64,000 nucleotides of DNA from Lepiota brunneoincarnata (Eukaryota; Basidiomycota; Agaricomycetes; Agaricales; Agaricaceae). How positions within the stretch are numbered: position 1 is the stretch's first letter; each line of letters opens with the position of its first letter. The position numbers were made by a program, and so were the translations under genes. The notes beneath the pieces were generated by a model. It was not told the DNA's origin. It did no database searches and saw only the letters and a list, made by a program, of their open reading frames with translations. The stretch spans positions 248,001-312,000 of the forward strand of contig JAEBUN010000026.1 in the NCBI GenBank assembly GCA_023014365.1, given 5' to 3'. Positions 42,682 to 55,929 of this stretch are shown here, one piece after another.

Positions 42682-45639
42682 GATTTTGTACCCTCCACAT
42701 AGCTAGCACCCAGACACCAAGCCTATCGTACTCTTTTTTTTGCACACCAGTTGGCCGGGGGCACTGACAGGATTGTTTCTTCTAGACATGAATCTTTCTT
42801 CGCCGTTGTTACTACTGCTGCTCTCTTCTCTTGATGCCAGCAGAATTCTCGTTTGGGAGCTCCACCCCACAGGATGGTCAAGTCTACTGGCTGGCCCGTT
42901 TCACTGAAAGCCCTGAGTGTCCCAAGGCGACACACTCTTCGAAGCGAGGCCCTTGCTGGACTTGTTGTCTTTACATGGCATGAGTAGCCACTGATTGTAA
43001 TTAGGCGCTAGTGGCTGTACATGTACCCGTATCCAAGATATGAATGCGGGGGAATGATGATCGGTATCCATCAGTGAGCTGGTCTGAACGTGGATTGCGT
43101 GGCCACTACTATGATGATAGGGCTCGTACGACTCCGGCATTCTGATGCGGAGTCATCCTAATTGTTTTCGTTTGTTTTGTGTTCTCTGTTTCATATTCTA
43201 TGGACTTGTAGGTAGACAATTGGACTCCTATTACATTTTGGGTAGTATCTGAACACCGCCGGGGATCCACCAATCCCCACCAGTCCCACCAACCCGGGCC
43301 GAACTCACCTAGCTCTGTATGCACACACCATCACTGCGCTAAACCCCACCGCCCACGTCACGTTGTTCATGGAGTAACCGGGGTGGAAGTGTATATGTGC
43401 GGAGGGCGAGGAGGCTGGGGAGGTAGCAGGAAGGGTGCATGAGTATATGTGTATGTTTATTCATACGGCAATTGTAATGGAATGTGCACGGTTACCAGTC
43501 GTATAGCCCAATGAAGTATGGAAGATATACTGTGAAAAAATCATGCCTCAAAGGGGTGGAACTTCTGGGTGCTTAAATGCCCATAACAGTTGGGGGAATT
43601 ATGCGGATTTCACCCTGACTAAGGGTGTCCCACTACCTCCAACCTGCCTTGGCTCGTGTGGTGACAGAATCGGACTACTTGACTTAGATTGGGGGAATAC
43701 GGACCAAATATGGCAATTGGTCTCCCGGGTTAGATGGAGGTTCATGTACTCTTGTTTTTTTACAGTATATCGCCCATACAAATGACATATGTCCATATCT
43801 CGGGGAAATCCTCATGAAAGCAAGGATGCACCAAATCCCACTCGGGACTTTGAACTGGGTGTACCGGAATATGCGGGCCTCTGATATTTTGGCCACATGA
43901 TCGATAAAATCAACCCGGTCAATGCTTCCCCCCGGTTTTGGGTGTCTTCTTTCGTTGGTCCGATTTTTGTGGTCCCTTTGGGAAATCCTAGCATAAATTC
44001 ATAAATCCAAGCAGCTAGGAGCGAGTACTACTTGGTCATACCTCGTACGAGAGGCCCACACTGGGTGGTGGTGGAGTGGATGTCCCTGAATTCCGACCTC
44101 CCGCCGTCTATTGAACAGAAATAAGAAGGTTCAGTCATATCGTTTTTTTCTTTTTTTTTTGTTTTTGGTTTGGGGCTGGGGGGTGGCTGAACAGCCGTCT
44201 ACTCACCTTTTGTGATGATGTTAATGATGGTTGCATTTTTGGGATATCCTATTATAAATTTATGAGCCCAAGCAGCAGGGAGCGAGTACAGTTTGGTTAT
44301 ACCTTGATTGGTGGGGGGGACACCCGCTCTGTACTGGGTGGTCGTAGGCTGGATGACTGTGGAGAGGTTCAGTCACATCATTTGGGGGGAGGTGGTTAAA
44401 CTGCTGTCTATTCACCTGGTGTGTCTGTGATGACGATACTGATTTTGTCCTTGCGACAGGTACCTATTATAAATTTATAAACCCAAGCAGCTGGGAGCGA
44501 GTACTATTTGGTTATACATTGGATGGTCGTCGTCCTGGCTCTGGTTCATGTATCTGATGGCCTGTCATTTATTGAACAGTCGGAGGAAGGTTCAATCATA
44601 CTTTGATAGATGGGGCGTGGCCGGATTGCTGTCTATCCGTATTCCCATTATTTTTCATGGTCGCCGATTGGTGTGTCGAGCGCAGCAGGGGACCTTGGGA
44701 CGAGGTTGACAAGAGAAAAGAGAAGAGGGCAGTGGTTGCTTTCTTCCGATACGTCAAAACAGCCGGAGGTTTATATAAGGCCCCGGATGATCCCTATATA
44801 GCTTGGCTAGGGATCCGGACGCCTTTTGGAGATCGGCAGTCAGGGCTGAGGGAAATCTGGACAGTCGAGGCCCCATAGGGTCAAGGGGACCTTAGTAGCG
44901 ACGCGGCGCGATCTGATTGGGAGTCCGGGCTCAAGACTTCACCGTAGTATTATTCTAGTCACACTGGACTCGAGTAGTGGACAGCATTACATTGGCACCA
45001 CACAATGTCCACTATTCACGTCTTCCCACATCCTGACACTTCTCCCCTCACTGCCAGTGCAGGCCAACACACTTGGGCTTTCCATTGATTCAGACAGTTT
45101 ACGCATTTTTCAGGCATCGTGTTACGGTCTCGACCAAATTAGGGCTGTTATTGCTGATGGAGAAAGAGGTAGGCCACGTGGCTACTAGGGTTGTTTCGAT
45201 TTGGATAGGATGTGGCTATATGTGTTATATCGATTCTATCGATTCTATCTTGTCTAGATTTGTTTAATTGTATTCTTTGTAATTTCCGGTAACCCTCCCG
45301 TACCCCCAAGTGAGAGAGAATGATGATCAACATCCATCAATTAGCTGGTCTGAATATCACCCATATATGATGATAGAGCTCATATAACTCCGGCGTTCTG
45401 GTGTGGAGTCATTCTAACCTTCTGGCGTCATGTTCATAAATTCTTCATGGGTAGTCAGGGAATTGACCTTGTCACAAGTTAACGAGCCCCTAGCTCGATG
45501 TCTGTCTCTTGCCTTGCTCTTGCTTCTTTTGTGTTCTCTATCTCTTATGCTATGGATTTGTCGGTAGACGATTGGACTCCAATTGTATTTTAGGTGATAA
45601 CCCGGATCAGTCTAAACTCCCCCACAAATATCGGTACAT

Positions 45640-45860
45640 CACCCTCTCCATTCTGTGCCCCAGTATGTACAGTAGCAGAACCCGTGATATATGGAATCAG
45701 ATTGGGAAAGTGGATGGAGCTCCCGGCCAGAATGTTCTCATCCATGCCGAAAGATCAGTTGGCTACCCTAAAGCATCGATTATGTACCCGATGAAAAAGA
45801 GAAACCACGGATCATTAACCCGACCCAAACTCACCGAGCTCTTGTATATAAACAACATCA
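45640..45860 (+). promoter_or_regulatory. Paralog-type upstream module inside array unit 1
   Basis: Contains, in order, TTCTGTGCCCCAGTA, ATTGGGAAAGTGGATGGAGC, CCAGAATGTTCTC, CGAAAGATCAGTTGGC, GCATCGATTATGTACCCGAT and AAAAGAGAAACCAC. The same series stands before the host paralogs. No paralog ORF follows here. Confidence 0.6.
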
Positions 45861-48059
45861 CTGTGCCAAACCCCACTGGCCACGTCACGCTGCTCACGTA
45901 GTAAAAAGGGTGGAACTGTATATGTACGGAGGGCAAGGAAGCTGGGGAGCGGGAAGTGTAGGTTTATTCATACGGCAATTGTAATGGGATGTGCACGGTT
46001 AGTAGTCGTATAGCCCAATGTAAGTATGGAAGATATGCTGTGAAAAAATCATGCCTCAAAGGGGTGGAACTTCTGGGTGCTTAAATGCCCATAACAGTTG
46101 GGGGAATTATGCGGATTTCACCCTGACTAAGGGTGTCCCACTACCTCCAACCTGCCTTGGCTCGTGTGGTGACAGAATCGGACTACTTGACTTAGATTGG
46201 GGGAATACGGACCAAATATGGCAATTGGTCTCCCGGGTTAGATGGAGGTTCATGTACTCTTGCTTTTTTACAGTATATCGCCCATACAAATAACATATGT
46301 CCATATCTCGGGGAAATCCTCATGAAAGCAAGGATGCACCAAATCCCACTCGGGACTTTGAACTGGGTGTACCGGAATTTGCGGGCCTCTGATATTTTGG
46401 CCACATGATCGATAAAATCAACCCGGTCAATGCCTCCCCCCGGTTTTGGGTGTCTTCTTTCGTTGGTCCGATTTTGGTGGTCTGTTTGGGGAATCCTAGC
46501 ATAAATTCATAAATCCAAGCAGCTAGGAGCGAGTACTGTTTGGTTATACTTGTGGGGGGGCATTTGTCCTGGGTGGTCGTGGAGTGTGTGACCGTGAATC
46601 CGGATCTCCCGCCGTCTATTGAACAGACATAAGAAGGTTCAGCCATATCGTTGTTTTTTTGTTTTGTTTTGGGGTGGGGGGTGGCTGAGCTGCCGTCTAC
46701 TCACCATTTGTGATGGTGTTGATGATGTTTGCCTTTTTGAAGCACTCTATTATAAATTTATGAACCCAAGCAGCGGGGAGCGGGTACGGTTTGGGTATAC
46801 CTTGTGTCGTGGTGCGGAATCGCCCCCTCTACTGGGTGTGGAATCGCCCGCTCTACTGAGTGAGGAATCGCTCGCTCTAATGGGTGGTTGTAGAGTGGAT
46901 GACTGTGGAGAGGTTCAGTTAGGGGGGAGGTGGCTATCCGCCGTCTACTCACCCGTGGTGACGATACTGTATTTTCACTTGTGCTGGGCCACTATTATAA
47001 ATTTATAAACCCGAGCAGCTGGGAGCGAGTACTATTTAGTTATACCTCGAATTGTTGTTGCATTGGCCCCGGTACCCGTGCGTGCTGATGGCCTGTCATT
47101 TATTGAACAGTCAGAGGAAGGTCCAGTCATACTATGAGTGTTGTGTTGCTGGGACCCTGGCTACTCGGACGCTCGCCCTCGCCTTTTGCCATAGTCGCCG
47201 ATTGGTGTGTCGAGTGCAGCAGGGGGGACGAAGTTGACAACAGAAAAGAGGAGAGGGCAGTAGTTGCTTCCTTCTGATATGTCAAAACAGCTGGAGGTTT
47301 ATACAAGGCTCCGGATAGTCCTTATATAACTTGGCTAGCGATCCGGATGGGTTTTGGATATCAGCAGTCAGGGCTGAGGGAACTCTGGACAGTCGAGGCC
47401 CCACAGGGTCAAGGGGACTTTAGTAGCGACGCGGCGCGATCTTATTTGGAGTCGGGATTCAAGACTTCACCGTAGTGTTGTTCTGGCTACACTGGACTCG
47501 AGGACAATATGGACTATTCACGTCTTCCCGTTTCCTGACACTTCTTCCCCTCACCGCCAATGCAGGCCAACAGGCTTGGGCTTTCCATTGATTCAGATAG
47601 TTTACGCATGTTTCAGGCATTGAGTCACGGTCTCGACCGAATTAGAGCTGTTATTGCTGACGGAGAAAGAGAGTAGCTAGGACGTGACTGTATGCGTTAG
47701 ATCGACGATTGCACGCCCCGAATATTTCGGTAACCCCCTGGTACCCCCAAGTGCGAGAGACTGATGATCAGTATCCATCAGTGCGCCGGTCTGAATATCA
47801 CCCATATATGATGATAGAGCTCATATAACTCCGGCGTTCTGATGGGGAGTCACTCTCATCTTCTGACGCCATGTTCATAAACCCTTCACGGGTAGTCAGG
47901 GAATTGAGCTTGTCACAAGTCCAGCTTGATGTCTGTCTCTTGCCTTGTTTCTTTTGTGTTTTCTATTTCTTATGCTATGGATTTGCCAGTAGACGATTGG
48001 ACTCCAATTGCATTTTAGGTAATAACCCAGATCGCTTCAAACTCCCCCCACAAATATTG

Positions 48060-48290
48060 GTACATCACCCTCTCCATTCTGCGCCCCGGTACAATAGCAG
48101 AACCCGTGATATATGGAACCAGATTGGAAAAGTGGATGGAGCTCTCGGCCAGCATGTTCTCTCTCATCCAAGTCGAAAGATCAGTTGGCTACTTTAAAGC
48201 ATCGATTATGTATCCAATAAAAAAGAGAAACCACAAATCACCAACCCGACCCAAACTCACCGAGCTCTTGTATACAAACAATATCACTGT
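48060..48290 (+). promoter_or_regulatory. Paralog-type upstream module inside array unit 2
   Basis: Same ordered blocks as at 45640: GCGCCCCGGTACAATAGCAG, GATTGGAAAAGTGGATGG, CATGTTCTCTCTCATCC, GTCGAAAGATCAGTTGG, AAAGCATCGATTATGTATCC. No coding part of the paralogs follows. Confidence 0.6.
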
Positions 48291-51200
48291 GCCAAACCCC
48301 ACTGGCCCACGTCACGCTGTTCACGGAGTAAAAGGGGTGGAACTGTATATGTGCGGAGGGCGAGGAGGCTGGGCGGGTAACAGGAAGGGTGCATGAGTAT
48401 ATGTGTAGGTTTATTCATACGGCAATTGTAATGGAATGTGCATGGTTACCAGTCGTATAGCCCAATGTATAGAAGATATACTGTGAAAAAATCATGCCTC
48501 AAAGGGGTGCTTAAATGCTCATAAAATTGGGGGATATTATGCAGGTTTCGCCCTTAAAAAGGGGCTCCCGCTACCTCCAACCCGCCTTGGCTCGTGTGGT
48601 GACAGAATTGGACTACTTGACTTAGATTGGGGGAATACGAACCAAATATGGCAATTGGTCTCCCGGATTAGATGGAGGTTCATTTACTCTTGTTTTTTTT
48701 TACGGTATATCTATCACCCATACAAATAACATATGTCCATATCTCGGGGAAATCTTCATGAACGCAAGAATGTACCAAATCCCACTCGTGACTTCGAACA
48801 GCGCATGCGTACTGGATGTAAGAAGAAATGTGGGGCTCTGATATTTTGGTTACACGGTCGATGAAGGCAACCCGGTCAACGCCCTGTTTTGGCTTTGGGC
48901 CCCTTCTTTCCTGCTGCCCCTAACGATTTTCCTCGGGAACCCTATCATAAATTCATAAACCCAAGCAGCTGGGAGCGAGTACTGTTTGACTATACCTTGG
49001 ATGGTGTTGGTGTGGGGTCTGCATATTCGATCTGATGGCCTGTCATTTATTTGAACAGTCAGAGGAAGGTCCAGTCATACGTTGATTGTTATGTCGCAGC
49101 GTTCCGAATCACCCTGGTCTTTTGTCATGGTCGCCGATTGGTGTGTCGAGTGCAGCAGGGGCGCCCTAGGACGAGGTTGACAACAGAAAAGAGGAGAGGG
49201 GAGTAGTTGCTTTCTGCTGATATGTCAAAACAGCTGGAGGTTTATATAAGGCCTCGGATAATCCTTACATAGCTTGGCTAGCGATCCGGACAGATTTTGG
49301 AGATCGGTTGTCAGGGATGATGGGAATCTGGACAATCGAGGCCCCACAGAGTCAAGGGAATTCAGTAGTGACGCGGCGCGATCTGATTGGGAGTCAGAGT
49401 TCAAGACTTCACCGTGGTATTATTCTAGCCACACTGGACTCGAGGACAATAGGGACTATTCACGTCTTCCCATATCCTGACACTTCTCCCCTCACCGCCA
49501 ATGCAGGCCAGCACGCTTGGACTTTCCACTGATCCAATCTCGACCAAATTAGGGCTGTTATTGCCGACGGAGAAAGAGACAGCTACTAGGATTTGGATAG
49601 GACGTGACTATATGCGTTACATCGACTCCACCCTCGCCCACATTTGCACAATTGCAAGCCCCTCCCGCACCCCCAAACGCGAGATAATGATGGTCGATAT
49701 CCATCAGTGCGCTGCTCTGATATCACCCATATATGGTGATAGAGCTCATATCACTCCGGCATTCTGATGGGGAGTCACTCTAGTCTTTTGACGTCATGCT
49801 TCACGGGTATAGTCAGGGAATTGGCCTTGTCACAAGTCTACTTATGAACGATGATGAGTCTCCAGCTCGATGTCTGTCTTGTATTTTAGGTAGCAACCCG
49901 GATCGGTCTAAATTCCCCCGCAATTTTTGGTACATCACCCTCTCCATTCTTGGGTAGATGGTTGCTTAAACTTTACTGGAATCCAATCTTTCTGTTTGGA
50001 TCCTAGTGATTCTTACATATATATTCCTTACTCTGCGTAAATATTCTCGTTAGTCTGAAGTGCCACTGCGGGATGGTGGCATGGCCCTTGGAAGCTGACT
50101 CCGCATCCACAAACACACTCCTGGGGTCCGGGCACCTGGACACCGCTGATCCACGCAATCCCCACCAACCCTGGCCCAAACTCACCGAGCCTCATACACA
50201 TCACATGGGATATCAACGCGCCAAAACGATATGAATATCGCCCATAACAATGGCGTGTGTCCATACCTCGGGAAAAGCTTCATGAAAGCGAGGACGCATC
50301 AGACCCCACTCGTGAATTTGAACAGCCTATATTAGAATATGTGGGCTCTAATATTTTAGTTAAACAATCACTAAAAGCAACCCCTTAAACACCAAAAACC
50401 AGGTTGCGGTGAATCCTCTTGTACTAATGGTGCTAGGCGTGCCGGCGTTCGGTTGTACTATTATAAACTTATAAGGCCAAGCAGCGGGGAGCGAGTAGTG
50501 TTCAGTTTTACACTAAATGGTATTACGGGCTTGCATGATCTGCGCTTGGCTGCCTCAAGCTATTATAAACTTGTAAGTCAAAGCAGCTGGGAGCGGACGC
50601 TGTTAAGTTATACATTTACTGGTTGTATGAGCGGGATTTCTCTGCGGTGTCCTGGTGGCCTGGGCGGTTGCGCTGTGGGATGTGGGGGAATGCGTGGTAG
50701 TGAACGCTGATATCCTGTCATTAATTGAATAGGGGGAGGAAGGTTCAGTCGTGCCTTTTTTGAGGGGGGGTTGCTCCTCTCCGTCTCCTCGCTGGCCCTA
50801 GGACTGTGTCGGGGTACCATGTTGGACATGGGTATTTATTGGTAGACGTACTCAGCGTCACACTCGTTTCGCGAACCGCTAAATATTTTTTCGTACCCAT
50901 TGGTAGACGTGCTGTAGTAGGTTTAGTGAGACTAGTTTTTCTAGCTAGTGTAAACTACTCACCTCAGCGTCACGCTCATTTCACAAACTGCTGAGGTGTG
51001 TGTGCAGAGCGACTCTGCTTTTGTTAAGTTAGTCACTGTGTCTCGCCGACAGTGCGTCTCACCAACAGTATTCGACCATGGAACAGGATCGACAAGAGAA
51101 AAGAGAAGAGGGCAGTGGCTGCTTTCTTTCGACACGGCAAAACAGCTCGAGGTTTATATAAGGCACCTGAATAATCTTTTGATAGCCTGACTACGGGGCC

Positions 51201-51560
51201 CGGACGGGGTTTTGGACAATTTCGGGAGTTACGCCGGAGAGAAATCCAGATGGCTGGGGCCCCTTAGGTCAGGGGGACTTGGGTGGGGGAGCCAGGGTTC
51301 AATACTTCACCATCGCATTATTCTAGTTACAGTGGACTCAAGCAAACACTGACTTCACACAACATGCACTACTCACTTCTTCCCCGCATCCTGACACGCT
51401 TGGATTTTCCCTTGATTCAGATAATTTACGCATTTTCCAGGCATTGAGTCATGGCCCCGACCAAATAAAGTCTGCTATTTCCGCGGAATACTCGGAGAGA
51501 GAGGTAGGCTAGGTCAGCTACCAGGGTTGTTTCTATTTGTGTAGGACGTGGCTATATGCG

Positions 51561-53160
51561 TTACATCAACTTTACTTCGTTCAAACTTGCCGAATTGCAC
51601 CCCTAGAAACTTCTGTTATATTTCCTGTATTTTGAGAGGCAGGGTAGCAAAAAATGCGGACGGAACAACGGAAATTTGACCAGCGATGGAAATAAATCCG
51701 GACGAGAGGCCAGGGAAACGTCTGGACGGAGCTGCCGGTGGGTTGGGACACTTTCCCCTGCCGGCATATATGGGGATTACCGGTGGCCTTTTGCTTACCA
51801 CCGAAGGACCATAGGTGGGCGGGTGCTTCAAGTATCAGGAAAAATGCAGAGAAACGTCTGAGGAAGGATTCCCATCATACAATCCACCACAAACGAGGGT
51901 CCAAAGCCGTCCGAAAGGGGTTCAATCGTATAGGGTTCTTGTGATACACCGTAGAAACCCAAGTTTCGCTGATACAGGTTTCAGGTACTATAGAAAAAGC
52001 ACAGGGTGGGAGCATAGCTTCAGGTGGCCAGTTCAGTCACAAGTGCACGTGGTGCATGTTTGCTTGTGCGTTTCAAATAGAAACAGGTGACCGAGTACAA
52101 ATGGCGCTCCAATGCTAGACAATAGAGGCCAGTCAACCCATACACCTCTTGCTATGGGTTTCGAACCTGCCGACTCCTGACTAGATAAAATGCACTTGCC
52201 CCGAGGGTACGTGTCCATCTGAGGTCCATCAGACGGCAGTTAACACATTGAGAGGCCGATTTTGGAGTCCGGCCTCATCCTCTCCGAGATACCAATATGT
52301 CTGTTCTCCGTGCCGACACCTGACCGCCGGATTTCGCTGATTTCTGTCCGGCTTGGCATGCATCCTATATAAGGATAATCCGGCGTGGTGCCTCGCAACC
52401 ACCATTTTACCGAATTTGCTATCAGTACTAAGGTAACAATTGGAGTCGTTCCCTTTGCGATGCATAATATCGTCGTGGCTGGTGAGGACTTTGAGAATAA
52501 GGATTTCAACGCGAAGACAGAAAAGTCAACCTATAGTACAAGATAATGCTATATCGGATGATGAGAAGAGGCTTGGTCTGCGTGTAACTTTGTAGACTCC
52601 ACCAGTCGAACTTTTCTAGTTGGGCAGCTGTCTACCCAATCGATGAGAATATTCTGTTAAACCAATTTACATCCTGACACCTTTCATAAGCAACCTTGTA
52701 CGTTCCCCTATCAGACAGACGATCATGGCTGGATAACTCCAGTGTATATCGGTAATCTTGCCAATCGGTCGGCTCTAAATTGAGTTGTGCTTCTTGAGAT
52801 ATCTAATCGAAGCTACTGAGTGCATGTGACAAAGCATGAGGTTCACCTCGACTGTGCCGCACATGGCGACGGCCTGACAAATCGAGTGCATGACATCATC
52901 AGCTATTGTACAACAGCGATTGCCTCACCCTTAATTGTAGTCGCACTCCTTGACAGGGAATCAAAGCCATTGGGCCCTTTCCTGGAACATAAGGACTATT
53001 GTCGTTCATTCGAGAAGGGGTACAACTCGTGGACCTGCGTCAATCACTGATCCATGCTAATCAAGCCTGAGCCTGCCTTGGGCTCGGGCAGCTCAGACCA
53101 GGAACTGTAGCTCTTATCTCAATTTTATCATTCATGTTCTGATTCGCAACCGATATATTT
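51561..53160. other. Intergenic stretch before paralog gene 1
   Basis: No convincing gene on either strand. Around 52800-52870 a block (GACAAAGCATGAGGTTCAC, then TCGACTGTGCCGCACATGG) recurs before the other paralogs (near 55255, 57250, 62400). Confidence 0.5.
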
Positions 53161-53496
53161 TTCGATGCCGCAGTACCGAAGTCGTGCTTCTCAACGGGCA
53201 GAATTGATAGAGAAGCTGCAGGAAGTACATTACGATTTCAGGGTTCATTCTCGCTGTGCCCCAGCACAGTGGCAGGACTGGGGATTTGCGGAGGAAGATT
53301 GGGAAGGGGATGAAAACATCAAGCCAGAATGTTCCCAACGAAGCAGACAGACGAGTTCGCCGCTTAGAACATCAATCGTGTACGCAACGAAAATGGGAAA
53401 TCGATCCTGTAAAGCTATAAATTTTACCTAGTTCCGAGGACTACCCACAGGAAAAGCCTGTTCGTCCTCACCTGTACCTAGTACAACCCAAGCATT

Positions 53497-54237
53497 GTAC
53501 GCTAATTTCTACGCTTTTGCTGTTATTCCATTCACGCTCAACATCCCCCAGATCGTCGATATGTCCCAACTTGCCGTCAATATCAAAATCGACCCCGCTG
53601 ACTTGAGGGTTATTATGGAGAGCGGTTTCAATCTCTGTTTCAGCAGAGACATGTGCGATGGAGCCAGAGGAAACGTCGTGTTTTCACAACTACGGTCCGA
53701 GCACCTTGCTCCCAACATCAGACTCGACATAGATCCTTACAAGTACCAAGTCTTCGGAACAAACCGGTTTCAGGTAAGTAGGGCCTACATCCGCTCTCTC
53801 CATCACTATTAGACTAAGATGCCACGATCATTTAGCCTGGCGCAATTGTAGACCCTGTCACCCAGGTCGGTGACATCGGGGGTGGCCAGTCAGCCACGAT
53901 CGACCAGAGCGGCCAAGTTACGGTCTCCGGTTCTATTCAGCCCGAGAAGCAATTTTATGTTAGCAACGAATGGAAACAGGCAGGTCGCATTGGAATCAAC
54001 AACTTGGACATCTTTGGCGGGGCGTACACTTCATTTTTTATCTCACCCCCTGTCCCGGAGCCATCGATGAGCGAACTTCTCCCAAGCCGGAAGTATTTCA
54101 TCTTCTGGAACAGGAACCTGACTACCAACATGATGTTCGACCCGGACTCTGTCTCTGGTTTCACATTTGATCTCACAGGCAAGAATGAGATCACGCTCCA
54201 ATATCAGAATGGAGCCTGGTCTATTGTTCCGGCTTGA
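53497..54237 (+). CDS. Paralog 1 of unrecognised small protein family, two coding exons
   Basis: Coding exons 53561-53773 and 53836-54237, with a 62-bp GT-AG intron in phase 0, give 204 residues. A 5'-UTR intron (53497-53551) ends ten bases before the ATG. TATAA at about 53416, 145 bases upstream. The first exon has MSQLAVNIKIDPADLRVI, the family motif FNLCFSRDM and GNVVFSQLRSEHLAPNI. The second has GGGQSATIDQSGQVTVSG, EWKQAGRIGINNLD, YTSFFISPPV, FWNRNLTTNMMFDPD and a C-terminal strand. No signal peptide or membrane segment: a small, probably beta-rich intracellular protein. I do not recognise the family. Length and intron position match paralogs 2-4. Confidence 0.75.
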
Positions 54238-55929
54238 TTGTAGGAATATGAACAGGCCACACCGCTTTGAAGTAGCTGAAACTGTCCGATGTTGTACTTC
54301 TTTTGTCATTGTATAGCTTCTGCGGATCTTAGAATCATCATACCTCAAGCCTCCCAACACCTGTGGACCCTTGGAAAGTAATCTTAGGGTCTAGCGCCAG
54401 GCCACACGATATGCGTTCTTCTCGTTGAATAAAAAACACGGAAACACATCTGTTTTATGGGTATAACAATACGTGAGGGAATGCTCCAAGTTTTATGTGA
54501 GCCCAAGTCTCCAAATCGGCGCTAATGCACGCGAGGGGAACGAAAAAATGGACTCATCTCTACCACATCTCCCGATGTTACCTACTTGAGCATTCGCAGA
54601 TGCACTCTGATTCGCATAGGCTCCATCCTCGCATCCTCACAGCATCATACATCCCCGCTGTAATTCAAGGCTCCCTTCGACGAACAGAGCACGCAGCTCA
54701 TCACTCCGATATCCGGATTCATGTTTCTCCCCCTAGTAAGGACGATAATTGGGACGAGGATTTGGTTTGAGAATCACAATCGACGCTCATCTTCGTCTCT
54801 GCCTCGACACAACCTCGCACCTGCACGTCCTTGTCTGCGCACAACCAACTGGGCCTAAGAACACACCTTTCCCAAGGCCGCCAGGCGTGTATCAGATTTT
54901 CACGGGGCCACGCAGTCGGGAGCCTTAGGGTTGTTATCGTATATACTACAACATACGCGCACAACTAGAACCTAGAGTATACACATTTGACTTGCCTGTA
55001 TTCTAAATAACCACCTACTTGCACAACGGAAGCATTCACACAGAACCGCCGCGAAAGGGACACAATGGAACACCTCTCGTGTTCTGCTCCGGACTGTATG
55101 TATGCACGTTAACGGGATTGTTGTAAGTCCAGGATTACACCATGAACACCAAAACCAAACGATATAGAAAGTACATGCATCTGGGCATTTTGCTAATCAG
55201 TCAGCTCGTACTTCTTGAGATGTACGATTGAAGTTACTCGGTTTATGCGACCAGAACATGGGGCTCACTTCGGCTGCGCCCTGCGTGGTGGTAGCCCGAG
55301 AACTCGAGACTATTAACCGTCATTGTACCAACAACAGCCATGACTTTGTGGGGCATCTGTGATTAAAGTCACGCTTCTTGAAGCTAGGGGGTTCTTTTCG
55401 GGAACACGAAGCCCGTCGCCTCCATCCGAGTAGGAATGAACTTGTGATAGAGAGAATTAAAGACCAAGTAAACCCACATAAAAATTCAAGGCGTGTTAGG
55501 TACGAGAATGTGCATATGGGACCCACATCAGTCTCATCAACAAAGTCTGCTTACCCCAGACTCTGGCAGCTTGATACAGGAACCGTGATATTTATCTGAG
55601 CGGTACTTATTCGGAACGGCAGCACTGAAGCCGTGTGTGTCTTGACAGGTAGAACTGGCTCAGAAGCTTTGCGGGATGTTCGTTGGGACTTGGAATTCAT
55701 TTCCACTGGAGCCCCAGTATAATAGCAGGACTGGTACTTTTACGAAATTAGGTTGGGAAAAGTATTACGGCTCTCAGCCAGAATGTTCTCACCGAAGTCG
55801 AAAGATGAGGTTGTTGCTTTTTGAGCATCGATAAGGTACGCAACAAAAAAAGGGAAACACTGGTGAGCGAAAAGTTATAAAAGCCACCTAGTTTTGAGGA
55901 TTATCGACAGAACAAACCTGTTCCCTCTC

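Larger units (their letters stand above)
43984..50610 (+). repeat. Nine dispersed copies of a 50-bp motif within the array
   Basis: The motif is ATTATAAATTTATAAACCC followed by AAGCAGCTGGGAGCGAGTAC and a GGTTATAC tail. It begins near 43990, 44252, 44465, 46499, 46749, 46993, 48947, 50460 and 50563. Usually 80-110 bases later comes GAACAG, then GAGGAAGGTTCAGTCAT (44118, 44573, 46618, 47105, 49053, 50725 approx.). Function unknown. Confidence 0.8.
42720..51560. repeat. Tandem array of a 2.4-2.5-kb non-coding unit
   Basis: Full units start at about 43373, 45898 and 48326, at the shared GGGTGGAAGTGTATATGTGC region. A partial unit end lies before (42720-43372) and a partial unit after (about 50225-51560). 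Spacings are 2,525 and 2,428 bases. An 80-codon frame recurs at 43543-43785 and 46051-46293, and is broken in the third unit (near 48500), so it is not a conserved gene. Each unit ends with a TTTATATAAGG box (44769, 47296, 49240, 51154 approx.) and a segment near CCGGCATTCTGATG (43130, 45395, 47835, 49760 approx.). I find no known gene in the units. Confidence 0.8.

Noticed and set aside
43543..43785. 80-codon frame repeated at 46051-46293 as a conserved small gene
   Set aside because: The third array unit has deletions that break the frame, and the DNA around it is equally conserved, so repeat identity explains it.
44570..44600. GGTTCAATCAT as a tRNA or SINE B box
   Set aside because: No A box at the right distance and no cloverleaf fold that I could draw. 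Kept only as a remark in the array finding.
50003..50264. Possible minus-strand gene at the edge of the array
   Set aside because: Matches the unit end seen near 43250 only at DNA level, with different frames.
52229..52509. Overlapping minus-strand frames of 78 and 89 codons
   Set aside because: No motif, no partner, no splice pattern.
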